Shown here: positions 34,608-43,770 of the stretch, in pieces
Numbering within the stretch: the first letter of the stretch is position 1
How the letters are laid out: each line of letters opens with the position of its first letter
Position numbers and translations under genes: made by a program
Source: Rubrivirga litoralis
Lineage (GTDB): Bacteria; Bacteroidota; Rhodothermia; Rhodothermales; Rubricoccaceae
NCBI RefSeq assembly: GCF_031846415.1
Contig: NZ_JAVRHT010000017.1
Span: 21,399 to 85,398, forward strand
DNA length: 64,000 nt
Reading direction: 5' to 3'
Notes under the pieces: generated by a model
Databases searched by the model: none
Told to the model about the DNA's origin: nothing
What the model saw: only the letters and a program-made list of their open reading frames with translations

Positions 34608-34615
34608 CGAAGATA
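34608..34615 (-). promoter_or_regulatory. Putative -7 element, leaderless arrangement
   Basis: Minus-strand TATCTTCG ends three bases before the TPR gene ATG, so transcription would begin at or inside the start codon. Confidence 0.4.
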
Positions 34616-34663
34616 GCGGCCGCGCCGGGGCGGGGCGGCGTTGTGCCCTCGCCCGCCGCGCCG

Positions 34664-35497
34664 TCACCACGAGCCGCCCGCACCGCCCCCGCCGCCGAAG
34701 CCGCCGCCGAAGCCGCCGAACCCGCCGCCTCCCCCGAAGCCGCCGCCGCCGAACCCGCCCCCGCCGCCGAAGCCGCCACCCCCGAACCCTCCGCCGAAGC
34801 CCGGAAGCACGATGATCCCCGGCCCGCTCCGCCGCCGCCGCCCCGCCCCGCCCGAGCCGCGCGACGACGGGGGCGGCCCCTTCCGCGACGAGATCACCAC
34901 GAGGACGATGAACAGGACGAACAGGAAGCAGAGGACCGACTGGATGGCTCCGCCGTCGCCGCTCGGCTCCCGCGCCGTGGGCGCCGCGAACTGGCCCGAC
35001 AGCGCGGACGCGATGGCGTCCGTCGCCGCGTCGATGCCGGCGTAGAACGCGCCCTGGCGGAACCGGGGGACGATCACGTTGCGGACGATGTCGGACGAGA
35101 TCGCGTCCGTGAGCGCCGTCTCCGCCCCGTACCCCGTCGCGATAAACACGTCGCGGTCCTCGACGGCCACGAGCAGGACCACGCCGTCGTCCTCGCCGGC
35201 CCGCCCGACGCCCCACGCTCGCAGGACGTCCGTCGCGTAGTCCGCCGGCGCCACCCCGCCCGTCGTCGGCACGGCGACGACGGCGATCTGGCTCCCCGAC
35301 GACTCGGCGAACGCGGTCAGCTTCCGCTCCAGGGCTTCGGCCTCCCCGCCCGAGAGCACGCCCGCAAAGTCGTTGACGAGGCGGGGCGGCGTCGGCCGCG
35401 CGGGGATGTCGTACCGGGCCTCGTAGGGCCGCCCGTTCTGCGCGCTGGCGGCGGCCGCCGCGAAAAGGACGACGGCGAATGCGAGACGGCGGATCAC
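34664..35497 (-). CDS. TPM-domain (YgcG/PsbQ-Psb32-like) membrane protein
   Basis: A 277-residue exported protein. It has a signal sequence (AFAVVLFAAAAASAQ), a TPM phosphatase-like domain of about 150 residues with VNDFAGVLSGGEAEAL, GSQIAVVAV and GVVLLVAVEDRDVFIATGYG, then one membrane helix (VLCFLFVLFIVLVVI) and a Gly/Phe-rich tail ending in GGSW. Start GTG 35495-35497 follows CCACCCCGCCCC. It neighbours lemA, the usual TPM companion. Confidence 0.87.
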   Translation of the reverse strand: MIRRLAFAVVLFAAAAASAQNGRPYEARYDIPARPTPPRLVNDFAGVLSGGEAEALERKLTAFAESSGSQIAVVAVPTTGGVAPADYATDVLRAWGVGRAGEDDGVVLLVAVEDRDVFIATGYGAETALTDAISSDIVRNVIVPRFRQGAFYAGIDAATDAIASALSGQFAAPTAREPSGDGGAIQSVLCFLFVLFIVLVVISSRKGPPPSSRGSGGAGRRRRSGPGIIVLPGFGGGFGGGGFGGGGGFGGGGFGGGGGFGGFGGGFGGGGGAGGSW

Positions 35498-35672
35498 GGG
35501 CGGGGCGGGGTGGCGGACGAGGAGCGGTGGGCGGCGAGCCGGACCGGCCCTGCGGGCACAGCGGCCGAGGTTGGACCGCGGCGTGGCGGAGAGCGCGGTG
35601 CTCGTCAAGCCTCACGAGGGCGAGCAGCAGAGCGAGGGCGGGGCGGCGCGAGGTGAGCCGCCCGGAGGCGCT

Positions 35673-36269
35673 CTAGAACTGCACCTCCGGGGGACGCTCG
35701 GCGCCCTCGGTCGCCTCGAACGGCGTCCGGCGGTCGACGCCGGCGATCCCGGCGACGAGGTTGGACGGGAACGAGCGGACGCGGCCGTTGAGGTCGGCGA
35801 CGGCCTGGTTATAGTCGATCCGCTCGGTCCGAATCCGGTTCTCGATCCCTTCGAGCTGGCTCTGAAGGCGGAGGAAGCCTTCGTTGGCCTGGAGCTGCGG
35901 GTACGCCTCCGACACGGCGAGGAGCCGCCCGAGCGAGGCCCCGAGCGCCGTCTGCGCCTCCTGGTAGCGCGCGAGCGCGGCAGGGTCGTCGAGGTCGTCG
36001 GGCGACACCTGGATCGACGTCGCCCGGCTCCGCGCCTCGATCACGTCCTGGAGCGTCTCGCTCTCAAAGTCGGCCTGGCCCTGGACCGTGTTGACGAGGT
36101 TGGGGACGAGGTCGGCCCGGCTCTGGTAGGCGGCCTCGACGTCGGCCCAGGCGCCGGCGACCTGCTCGTCCTCCTGGACGAGGCTGTTGTACGTGCCGCA
36201 GCCGGCGCAGCCGGCGAAACCGACGAGCAGGACGACGACGAGGAGGGCGATGGCTCCGGTGCTTCTCAT
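35673..36269 (-). CDS. lemA: LemA family protein
   Basis: A 198-residue membrane-anchored helical protein. The N-terminal helix (AIALLVVVLLVGFAG) contains cysteines in a lipobox-like GCAGC. The family core follows: YNSLVQEDEQVAGAWADVEAAYQ split over the start, RADLVPNLVNTV, and the closing NGRVRSFPSNLVA. ATG 36267-36269 is preceded by CCGCCCCGCC. Its partner is the TPM-domain gene 175 bases downstream on the same strand. Confidence 0.93.
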   Translation of the reverse strand: MRSTGAIALLVVVLLVGFAGCAGCGTYNSLVQEDEQVAGAWADVEAAYQSRADLVPNLVNTVQGQADFESETLQDVIEARSRATSIQVSPDDLDDPAALARYQEAQTALGASLGRLLAVSEAYPQLQANEGFLRLQSQLEGIENRIRTERIDYNQAVADLNGRVRSFPSNLVAGIAGVDRRTPFEATEGAERPPEVQF

Positions 36270-36479
36270 GGCGGGGCGGTCGGGGGCAGGTGGGCAGAGC
36301 GCCTTCCTACGCAGTCCCGTCCAAAAGGATGCTCCCCTCCGGCACGACCCCGCCCCGCCCCGGCTAGAAGAGCGCGGGGCGGGGCGGCGATCGCGGGCGG
36401 GGCCGCAGCACCGCCTACAAACCAGCGCGGACGCCCCACTGGGGAGCGCCCGCGAAACGTACCGGCAAACACCGCGGGG

Positions 36480-37205
36480 CTACATCCCGGACCCGGTGGG
36501 GCGAGCGCCCGCCCCGCCCATCGCGGTCATCGGCCGCATCATGGCGTCGCGTCGGGCCGAGTAGAACCCGGCGTCCACGAGGCCCAGGCGGTCCGTGGCC
36601 TGCTGCCGAGCGGCGGCGTCGAACCCGCGCCGGCTCATGCCGCGGACGGTGCCCAGCTCGCGCTGGTACTGGTCCCGCTGGCGGCGGAGGGAGATCAGGT
36701 CGCGGGCGGCGTCGGAGCGCGCGTCGCCCGTGGCCCGGTCGTAGCGGCCGCGGAGGTCGCCGATCTGGTCGTCGTACTGGTCGAGGCGGTCGGACGCCGT
36801 GCGGAGGTAGGCGCTGCGGTTCGGGGCCGACGACAGCTGCGAGCGGTACACGTTGCCGGCGAGCTCGTCGTAGCGGCGGCCGTAGTCCTGGCGCATCCGC
36901 TGGGCGGCCTCGGGGTCCGACATCGCGGCGTCCGACGAGCCGAAGTCGGTGCGGAGCTCGTCGTAGGACCGGCGGAGATCGTCGTAATCCGCCCGCGTCT
37001 CGTCGTCCGCCGAGCGGCCGAGCACGTCGAGGTCCTGACCGAGCCGGTCCAGGTCGGACTCGTACGACGCCCGGTAGTCGTCCATCATGCCGGTCTGGTC
37101 CATCATCCCGGTCTGGGACGTCTGGGGCGGGGTGGTCGTCGGGGGCGTCTGGGCCACCGCCGGCACAGCGATGAGGCCGGCCGCGAGGAGGAGAAAGCGT
37201 TTCAT
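36480..37205 (-). CDS. Secreted helical protein of unknown function
   Basis: A 241-residue exported protein. A signal peptide ends at AVAQ near residue 19. A Met/Thr/Gln stretch with a duplicated QTGMMD follows, then 190 residues that are strongly helical and rich in Asp, Arg, Tyr and Leu (RLGQDLDVLGRSADDE, YDRATGDARSDAARD). The C-terminus is low-complexity (MGGAGARPTGSGM). I recognise no family. It stands alone between lemA and priA. Confidence 0.65.
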   Translation of the reverse strand: MKRFLLLAAGLIAVPAVAQTPPTTTPPQTSQTGMMDQTGMMDDYRASYESDLDRLGQDLDVLGRSADDETRADYDDLRRSYDELRTDFGSSDAAMSDPEAAQRMRQDYGRRYDELAGNVYRSQLSSAPNRSAYLRTASDRLDQYDDQIGDLRGRYDRATGDARSDAARDLISLRRQRDQYQRELGTVRGMSRRGFDAAARQQATDRLGLVDAGFYSARRDAMMRPMTAMGGAGARPTGSGM

Positions 37206-37395
37206 AAGGGTGGGGGAAGGGAAAAGCCCTTGTACCCGCGCGGCCGCCCGCCTGGGTCCGCCGCCGCGCACGTTCCGGCCCCGCCCGACGGCGCCCCGGG
37301 CGCCCCGCCTGTGGCCTGCCTCGTCCCTCTCCCCACCCCGCCCCGGCGGAACCGCGCACGCGGGGCGGGGCGGTCGCCACCCCGCCCGCTCGTCC

Positions 37396-39918
37396 TCAGT
37401 ACAGCCCGACCGGGTCCACGTCGAGGTTGACGCGGTGGCCGCCGGGCGCCCCGACGCGGTCGCGGACCGCGCGCACGACGGCGGCGAGCACCGACGGCGG
37501 GAGCGTCCGCGGGGCCTTGACCAGCAGGTGGTACCGCCACCACTTTTTGACGCGGCCGACGAGGGCGGGGGCCGGGCCGAGCACCTCGACGCCGGCCACC
37601 TTCTGCGCCTCCTGCCCGAGCGCCACGCCCCACCGCTCGGCGAGCGCCTCGGTCGACCGCTGCTCCGGCCCCTTCACCTCGACGCCGACCAGCCGGCCGT
37701 ACGGCGGGTAGCCCAGCGCCAGCCGCTCGGCCATCTCGACGTGCGCGAACCCGTGGAAGTCGTGGGCGAGCGCGAACCGGATGGCCGCGTGGTCCGGGTT
37801 CCGCGTTTGCAGCAGCACCTCGCCCTGGAGCTCGTGCCGCCCCGCCCGCCCCGCCACCTGGGCCAAGAGCTGGAACGTCCGCTCGGACGCGCGGAAGTCG
37901 GGCAGGAGCATGCCCGTGTCGGCGTCGACCACGCCGACGAGCGTGACGCGCGGGAAGTCGAGGCCCTTGGCGACCATCTGCGTGCCCAGCAGGATGTCGG
38001 CGTCGCCCCGCCCGAAGCGGTCGAGGATCTTGCGGTGGGCGCCCTTGCGGCTCGTCGTGTCGAGGTCCATGCGGAGCACGCGGGCCTCGGGGAAGACCTC
38101 GGCGATCTCCTCCTCGACGCGCTGCGTGCCCTGCCCGAGCAGGCGGAGGTCGCGCTCGCCGCACTCGGGGCACGCGGGCTGGAGCCGCTCCGTCAGCCCG
38201 CAGTAGTGACAGCGGAGCTGGTCCGAGAGCTTCCCGTAGCGGTCGCGGTGGACGGTCAGCGAGACGGCGCAGTCGGTGCACGTGGGCGTCCACCCGCAGT
38301 CCTCGCACGTGACCACGGGCGCGTAGCCGCGCCGGTTCTGGAGGAGGATCGTCTGCTCGCCCCGCCCCAGTCGCGCCTCGATCGCGAGTCGGAGGTCGTG
38401 GCTGAGGGCGCCCTTTAGCCGGCGGACCTGCTTTTCGCGGCCCAGGTCGATCACGCGGACCGGCGGGAGCGGGGCGGGCGCGTGCGTCGTGCCGTCGGGG
38501 CCGCGGACCGGCACGCGGTCGGGCATCTCGAGCCGCGTGTACTTGCCCGCGTTCGCGTTCGCGACCGACTCCAGCGACGGCGTCGCGCTGCCCAGCACGC
38601 AGACCGCGCCGGCCCGGTGCGCCCGCATCACGGCCACGTCGCGGGCGTGGTAGCGCGGGGCGGGGTCGAACTGCTTGTAGCTCGCCTCGTGCTCCTCGTC
38701 GACCACGATCACGCCGAGGTTGTCGAGCGGGGCGAAGACGGCCGAGCGCGGGCCGATGACGATGGGGTAGCGGCCGTCGCGGATGCGCGTCCACGCGTCG
38801 AGCCGCTCGCCCGGGCTCATCCGGCTGTGGAGGACGGCCACGGCGTCGCCGAACGGCGCCCGGAAGCGGCGGACGGTCTGCGGCGTGAGCGCGATCTCGG
38901 GGACGAGCACGATGGCCGTCTTCCCCTTGTCCAGCGCCGCCCGCAGCGCGCGGAGGTAGACCTCGGTCTTGCCGCTCCCGGTCACGCCGTGGAGCAGGAA
39001 CGTCCCGCCCCGCCCCGCCCGGATCGCGCCCGCGATGGCGTCGGTCGCCGCCTCCTGGGCGGGGTGGAGGTCGACGGGCGGGGCGGCCTCGGGGGCCGGC
39101 CCGTCGAGGCCGTCGGCGCGGCGCTCGACCTCGGCGTCGAAGGCCTCGACCAGCCCGCGCGCCTCCAGGCTCTTGACCGTCGACGACGTGGCGCCGGTCG
39201 CGGCGAACGCCTCGGCTTGCACCGCCCCGCCCTCGCCGACGCCGGCGAGGTGCTCCAGGAGCGCCGTCTGCCGGGCGCCGCGGACCGTCCTGCTGTTGCC
39301 GCCCGCGGGCGGGGTGGCGAGGCGGAGGTGGCGGGCGGTCTTGGCGCGCGCCCGCGCCTCCTGGACCTCGTCATCGAGGCGGACGGCGCCGGCGGCCTCC
39401 AGGCGCCGCAGGAGGTTCTGGGGGACCGTCTTGCGCCCGAGCACGCCGGCCACCTGGGCGACGGGCAACCCGGCCCCGTTCCGCTCCTGGAGCGCGCGGA
39501 GCACCTTCCGCCCGCGCGGCTCGTCCCAGGCGTCGGGCGGGGCGAGGCCGTGGACGACGCGGCGGCTCTCGACGCCGGTCCCGCTCGGGAGCGCGGCTTT
39601 GAGCGCCTCGCCCCAGGTGCAGAGCGTGTAGTCGGCCACCCACTTCGTCAGCGCGAGCAGGTCGGCCGGCACGGCGGGGCGGGCGTCGAGGACGTCGTAC
39701 AGCGGCTTGAGCTTGGGGGCCGTCTCCGGGTCCAGGTCGTCGTCGCCGAAGCGCTCGACCACGACGCCCGTGAGCGTCCGCCGCCCAAACGGGACGACGA
39801 CGCGGGCGCCGGCCACGGCCTCGGCGTCCATCTCGGGCGGCACGCGGTACGTGTAGACGCCGTCGACGGGCGTGAGCGGGACGACCTGGGCGAGCGGCGC
39901 GGCGGGCGGGGCGGGCAT
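37396..39918 (-). CDS. priA: Primosomal protein N', replication restart helicase
   Basis: SF2 helicase of 840 residues. The N-terminal 3'-binding domain starts QVVPLTPVDGVYTYRVP. The helicase core has GVTGSGKTEVYLR (Walker A, near residue 310) and VDEEHEASYKQ (near 405). Two CxxC pairs form the zinc cluster (CEDCGWTPTCTDC, CHYCGL, CPECG, about 532-588), and the C-terminus contains QVAGRAGRHELQG. It reloads DnaB at stalled forks. A -7-like TAGCTTGC lies four bases before the ATG. Confidence 0.96.
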   Translation of the reverse strand: MPAPPAAPLAQVVPLTPVDGVYTYRVPPEMDAEAVAGARVVVPFGRRTLTGVVVERFGDDDLDPETAPKLKPLYDVLDARPAVPADLLALTKWVADYTLCTWGEALKAALPSGTGVESRRVVHGLAPPDAWDEPRGRKVLRALQERNGAGLPVAQVAGVLGRKTVPQNLLRRLEAAGAVRLDDEVQEARARAKTARHLRLATPPAGGNSRTVRGARQTALLEHLAGVGEGGAVQAEAFAATGATSSTVKSLEARGLVEAFDAEVERRADGLDGPAPEAAPPVDLHPAQEAATDAIAGAIRAGRGGTFLLHGVTGSGKTEVYLRALRAALDKGKTAIVLVPEIALTPQTVRRFRAPFGDAVAVLHSRMSPGERLDAWTRIRDGRYPIVIGPRSAVFAPLDNLGVIVVDEEHEASYKQFDPAPRYHARDVAVMRAHRAGAVCVLGSATPSLESVANANAGKYTRLEMPDRVPVRGPDGTTHAPAPLPPVRVIDLGREKQVRRLKGALSHDLRLAIEARLGRGEQTILLQNRRGYAPVVTCEDCGWTPTCTDCAVSLTVHRDRYGKLSDQLRCHYCGLTERLQPACPECGERDLRLLGQGTQRVEEEIAEVFPEARVLRMDLDTTSRKGAHRKILDRFGRGDADILLGTQMVAKGLDFPRVTLVGVVDADTGMLLPDFRASERTFQLLAQVAGRAGRHELQGEVLLQTRNPDHAAIRFALAHDFHGFAHVEMAERLALGYPPYGRLVGVEVKGPEQRSTEALAERWGVALGQEAQKVAGVEVLGPAPALVGRVKKWWRYHLLVKAPRTLPPSVLAAVVRAVRDRVGAPGGHRVNLDVDPVGLY

Positions 39919-39922
39919 GGCC

Positions 39923-39930
39923 GCAAGCTA
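39923..39930 (-). promoter_or_regulatory. Putative -7 element of priA, leaderless arrangement
   Basis: Minus-strand TAGCTTGC ends four bases before the priA ATG, implying a leaderless or nearly leaderless transcript. Confidence 0.4.
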
Positions 39931-40027
39931 GCGGGCGGGGCGGGGGGATTGGGGGAGGGATTGGCGGATGCGGGGTGGAGGCGCGGCGCTCGGCGTCCGT
40001 CCCGCGCTCGGCGTCCGCCCCGCCCGC

Positions 40028-42640
40028 TCACAAGCGGAGGCGCACCAGCTCGCGGGCCGTCTCGTCGTCGAGACCGGGCGGGGCGGGGGGCACGCCGCGT
40101 AGGGCGGCCGGCACCTCAGCGCGCCGGCCCTGCCGGTCGAGCGCCCGCGCGAGGCCGACGCGCGCGCCCACGGCGTCCGGGTGGCCGGGCGGGTAGGCCG
40201 CGTCGAACCGCCGGGCGGCCTCGCGGAAGGCGGCTTCGGCGTCGGCGTCGCGGCCGGCGTCGTGGTAGAGGGCGCCGAGGAGTGCCCAGTCGACGCCGAC
40301 CTCGACGTGGTCGTCGCCCAGGCTGGCGCGGTCGCGGGCGAGAGCGTCCTGGTAGTACCGCTCGGCGTCGGCGTAGCGGCCGCCGTCGTGGTACGCCGAC
40401 CCGATGTTGACGAGCGCGATGGCCACGTAGGGGTGACTGTCGCCGAGCGTCGTGCGCCATGTGCCGAGGGCTGCGCGGTACTCGCGGAGCGCGCCGTCCA
40501 GGTCGCCCTGCTCCTGGGCGAGCGCGCCCAGGTTGTTCCGCACGGCGGCCACGTCGTCATGAGCTTCGCCGTGGTGCGTCCGGTAGACGGCGAGCGCGCG
40601 TCGGTAGAGGGCCTCGGCCTGGGCGGGGCGGCCCCGATCCTGCTCAACGACGGCGAGGCTGTTGAGCGTGAGCGCCGTGTGGAGGTGGTCCGGCCCGAGC
40701 GCCTGCTCTTTGATGCGGAGCGCCTCGCGGAGCGCACGGGCGCCCTCGTCAGGGCGCCCGAGATCGGCCCGGAGCACGCCGACGTTGTGGAGGTCGGTCG
40801 AGAGGTGGGCCGAGTCGCCGTCTGTGCGGCGCGCGTCGAGGACGAGCGCGTAGAGGCTGTCCGACGCCGCGAGGTCGCCCTGGAGCCGGAGCACGTTGGC
40901 GAGCCCGCCCAGCGCGTGGAGCCGGTTCTCGGGCGGGGCGGCCGCGAACGCCCGCCGGTAGACGCGCTCCGCACCGTCGTAGTCGCCCCGGATCTTGAGC
41001 ACGCTGGCGAGCCCCAGGTGGGCCTCGGTCCAGAGCGGGGTGCCGGTTGGGGCAAGCGCGCCGGCGGCCCGGTACAGCGAGTCGGCGCGGCCGAAGTCGC
41101 CCAGGTTCCGGTGGATCCGGGCCAGCGCCACCTGGAGCCGCCCCCGCTCGCGCGGGTGGTCGGCGAACGCCGCGCGGACCTGGGCCGTCCCCCGGTCGAG
41201 GAGGTCGTAGACCGTCGCCGTGTCGCCGCGGGCTTCGAGCGGGTCGCCCTCCTCGAACAGGCCGATCAGGAAGTCGACCGTGGCGTCGGACGCCGCCCGC
41301 TCGGCCTCGGCCTCGGCGCGGGCGCTCGACAGGCGGAGCGTGTAGCCGGTCACGAGGGCGGCTACGAGCACGACGCCCGCTGCAGTCGCCGCCACGCCCT
41401 GCCGGTGGCGGCGGACGAACGACCGAGCGCGGTAGCTGACCGAGTCGGGCCGGGCCTCGACGGGGAGCCCGGCGAGGTGGCGTTCGAGGTCGCGCGCGAG
41501 CGCGGCCGGTCCGTCGTACCGGCGCTCGGGCTCTTTGCGGAGCGCCTTGAGCACGATCCGGTCGAGGTCGCCGCGGAGCCGGCGCCGGAGCCGGGCGGGG
41601 TCCGTCGACCGCGCGGCGGCCCGGGCCTCCGCCCCACCCTCGGCCGTGGTCACCGACGGCTCGGGCGGGGTGGCCTCCAGGACGGCCCGCTCGACGGCCG
41701 CCCGGGTCCGGCCGTCGGCGGCGTAGGGGCGCCGGCCCGTGAGGAGCTCGTAGAGCAGGGCGCCCAGCCCGTAGACGTCGGTCGCCGTCGTGGCGTCCTC
41801 GCCGCGGACCTGCTCGGGCGCCGCGTACTGCGGCGTCATCACGCGCCGGTCGGCGGCGGTCACGGGCGCCGTGAACGGGGCGGCCTCGTCGAGCAGCTTG
41901 GCGATCCCGAAGTCGAGGAGCTTGACGCGCCCCGCCCCGCCCCCAGAGGTCTCGCTTGCCGCCCCGCCCCCAGAGGCCGCGCCTGCCGAGTCCGCGCCCG
42001 GGGTCTCCTCGACGAGCACGTTCGACGGCTTGATGTCGCGGTGGACGACCAGCATCCGGTGGGCGTAAGCGACGGCCTGGCAGACCTCGCCGAACAGGGC
42101 GAGGCGCTCGGCGACGCCGAGCTGCCGGCGGTCGCAGTAGTCCGTGATCGGCTCGCCGCGGACGTAGCCTAGCGCGAGGTAGGGGCGCCCGTCCGACGCC
42201 GTGCCGCCGTCGAGGAGACGGGCGATGGCGGGGTGATCGAGCCGGGCGAGCACGTGGCGCTCGGCCCGGAACCGGGCGACGAGGTCGGGCGCGAGCCCGG
42301 GCCGCACCAGCTTGACGGCGGCCTCGGCGCGGTAGGCCCCGTCGGCCCGCTCGGCCCGCCACACCTCGCCCATCCCGCCCTCGCCGACGCGCTCGACGAG
42401 CCGCCACGGGCCGGCCCGCTCCGGCGGCGGGAGGGACAGGCCGTCGCCGTAGACGGGCACGCCGTCGCCCGCGTCGCCGTCGAGGTCGAGCAGTCGCTCG
42501 ACCTCGGCGCGGAGCGCGGGGTCGGGGCCGCCGTCGGGAGCGCGGACCTCGCGGTCGAGGTACGCGCTCCGATCTTGCACGTCGATGTCGGCGGCGGCGT
42601 CGAACAGGCGGGACACCCGTCGCCAGCGGTCGGGGGTCAT
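40028..42640 (-). CDS. Membrane Ser/Thr protein kinase with TPR sensor domain
   Basis: An 870-residue Hanks-type kinase. Residues 1-75 are helical (PDRWRRVSRLFDAA), typical of this TPR-kinase group. The kinase domain has VGEGGMGEVWRAE near 82, the HRDIKPSN loop near 198, LLDFGIAK near 240 and APEQ. A membrane helix lies at about 412-435. Ten or so TPRs fill 480-860 (ALYRRALAVYRTHHGEAHDD). The kinase has an unusual Gly/Ala/Ser insertion just before DFG, encoded by duplicated GC-rich words. An ECF sigma factor lies upstream on the same strand. Confidence 0.93.
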   Translation of the reverse strand: MTPDRWRRVSRLFDAAADIDVQDRSAYLDREVRAPDGGPDPALRAEVERLLDLDGDAGDGVPVYGDGLSLPPPERAGPWRLVERVGEGGMGEVWRAERADGAYRAEAAVKLVRPGLAPDLVARFRAERHVLARLDHPAIARLLDGGTASDGRPYLALGYVRGEPITDYCDRRQLGVAERLALFGEVCQAVAYAHRMLVVHRDIKPSNVLVEETPGADSAGAASGGGAASETSGGGAGRVKLLDFGIAKLLDEAAPFTAPVTAADRRVMTPQYAAPEQVRGEDATTATDVYGLGALLYELLTGRRPYAADGRTRAAVERAVLEATPPEPSVTTAEGGAEARAAARSTDPARLRRRLRGDLDRIVLKALRKEPERRYDGPAALARDLERHLAGLPVEARPDSVSYRARSFVRRHRQGVAATAAGVVLVAALVTGYTLRLSSARAEAEAERAASDATVDFLIGLFEEGDPLEARGDTATVYDLLDRGTAQVRAAFADHPRERGRLQVALARIHRNLGDFGRADSLYRAAGALAPTGTPLWTEAHLGLASVLKIRGDYDGAERVYRRAFAAAPPENRLHALGGLANVLRLQGDLAASDSLYALVLDARRTDGDSAHLSTDLHNVGVLRADLGRPDEGARALREALRIKEQALGPDHLHTALTLNSLAVVEQDRGRPAQAEALYRRALAVYRTHHGEAHDDVAAVRNNLGALAQEQGDLDGALREYRAALGTWRTTLGDSHPYVAIALVNIGSAYHDGGRYADAERYYQDALARDRASLGDDHVEVGVDWALLGALYHDAGRDADAEAAFREAARRFDAAYPPGHPDAVGARVGLARALDRQGRRAEVPAALRGVPPAPPGLDDETARELVRLRL
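41933..41986. repeat. 27-bp tandem duplication inside the kinase gene
   Basis: Two 27-base units, each beginning CGCCCCGCCCCCAGAGG, lie at 41933-41959 and 41960-41986 with three mismatches. They are in frame and encode a repeated Ala/Ser/Gly segment directly before the kinase DFG region. Confidence 0.85.
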
Positions 42641-42961
42641 GGGGCCACAGTCAATTGCTAGAGTGTAAGGCTTTGGCGGCCGGGTCCTCCCGTGCACGTC
42701 GCGGGCACCGCCCCGCCCCCTGGCGCGGAACGGAGGACCATGCGGGATCGAGCGACGTCGGCACCGGCCACGAGGCAAACACGGGAGCCAACTCCCGCAC
42801 GCGCACGTCCCGTTCCAGACGCCGCCATTCAGAAGCTAGCCTGCACCCTCTGGCGTGGTCAAAAAAGAGCGCCCGTTTGCCCCAGTTCACGGCCATGTCG
42901 CCGGGCGGGGCGAGCGCTGGAAAAGCCGCACCGCCTCGCCAGGAACCGTCTCCGCCCCGCC
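42641..42961 (-). other. Long spacer between sigma factor and kinase genes
   Basis: A 321-base gap. A -7-like TAGCTTCT lies on the minus strand at 42831-42838. A weak 81-codon frame (42651-42896) is present but has no recognisable features. I see no strong hairpin. It may hold an internal promoter and a long leader for the kinase. Confidence 0.4.
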
Positions 42962-43624
42962 CTACGCCAGCGTCGAGATCGCGTCGGGCGGGGCGGCCCC
43001 GAGCTCGCCGCGGAGCCACGCCCGCGCGCGGCGCCAGTCGCGCGTGACGGTCGCCTCGGAGACGCCGAGCGCGGCGGCCGTCTCGTCGATCGAGAGCCCG
43101 CCGAAGACGCGGGACTCGACGACGCGGGCCGCCCGCTCGTCGAGCGCCGCCAGCCGCCGGAGCGCGCCGTCGACCGTCAGGATTTCCTCGATCTGGGGCT
43201 CGGTGAGGAGCGCCTCGGGCGGGGCGGCGTCGAGCGAGGCCGCCACCAGGCCGCCGCCCCGCTTGAGCGCCCGCTGCGACTCGGCGTAGCTCACGAGCAC
43301 CTGCCGCATGGCCCGGCTGGCGACGCCGAGAAAGTGGCCGTGGCCCTCGAACGGGTCGGCCCCGGCGACTTTGAGGTACGCCTCGTGGACGATCGCCGTC
43401 GTGTTCAGCGTGTGGTTCCCGTGCCACCGCGCCCGGTGCGCCTTGGCGAGCCGGCGGAGGTCGTCGTAGAGCCGCCGCGTGAGGACGTCCGGCGTGCGGT
43501 CGGCGGCGCGCGAGTCGGCGCGGAGGGCGATGACGAGGTCGCGGGCTGGAGCGTCGACGTCCAGAACGGCGGGTTCCATCGGGACAGGGGTGGAACGCTC
43601 CAAAGTAGGGGCGGGCATCGGCAT
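42962..43624 (-). CDS. ECF-family sigma factor
   Basis: A sigma-70 family regulator of about 220 residues, of the TIGR02999-like ECF group that is often paired with Ser/Thr kinases. Region 2 reads RLYDDLRRLAKAHRARW, the linker NTTAIVHEAYLKVAG, and region 4 LSIDETAAALGVSEATVTRDWRRARAWL. Starts at 43624, 43618 or 43579 are possible; the conserved part begins near residue 25. There is no anti-sigma gene nearby. The kinase downstream is the likely controller by phosphorylation. Confidence 0.9.
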   Translation of the reverse strand: MPMPAPTLERSTPVPMEPAVLDVDAPARDLVIALRADSRAADRTPDVLTRRLYDDLRRLAKAHRARWHGNHTLNTTAIVHEAYLKVAGADPFEGHGHFLGVASRAMRQVLVSYAESQRALKRGGGLVAASLDAAPPEALLTEPQIEEILTVDGALRRLAALDERAARVVESRVFGGLSIDETAAALGVSEATVTRDWRRARAWLRGELGAAPPDAISTLA

Positions 43625-43770
43625 TCGGCATCAGGTGACTCCGCAGCTGTGGGCTGCCTGGGCGGGGCGGGCACGGGGGAGCTTCGGCGCCTCTCCCTCC
43701 TCCTCCCACGCATTCTGGCCCGACGTCGTGTCACGGCCCGCCCCGCCCCGCCCTTACGTCTCGAGAATCC

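Noticed and set aside
32181..34616. Very long plus-strand frame across the phosphoesterase and LysM genes
   Set aside because: High-GC DNA lacks stop codons in this frame. The translation is repetitive and overlaps two well-supported genes in other frames.
42651..42896. 81-codon frame between the sigma factor and kinase genes
   Set aside because: No signal peptide, helix or family motif, and codon use does not resemble neighbouring genes. Mentioned only as part of the spacer.
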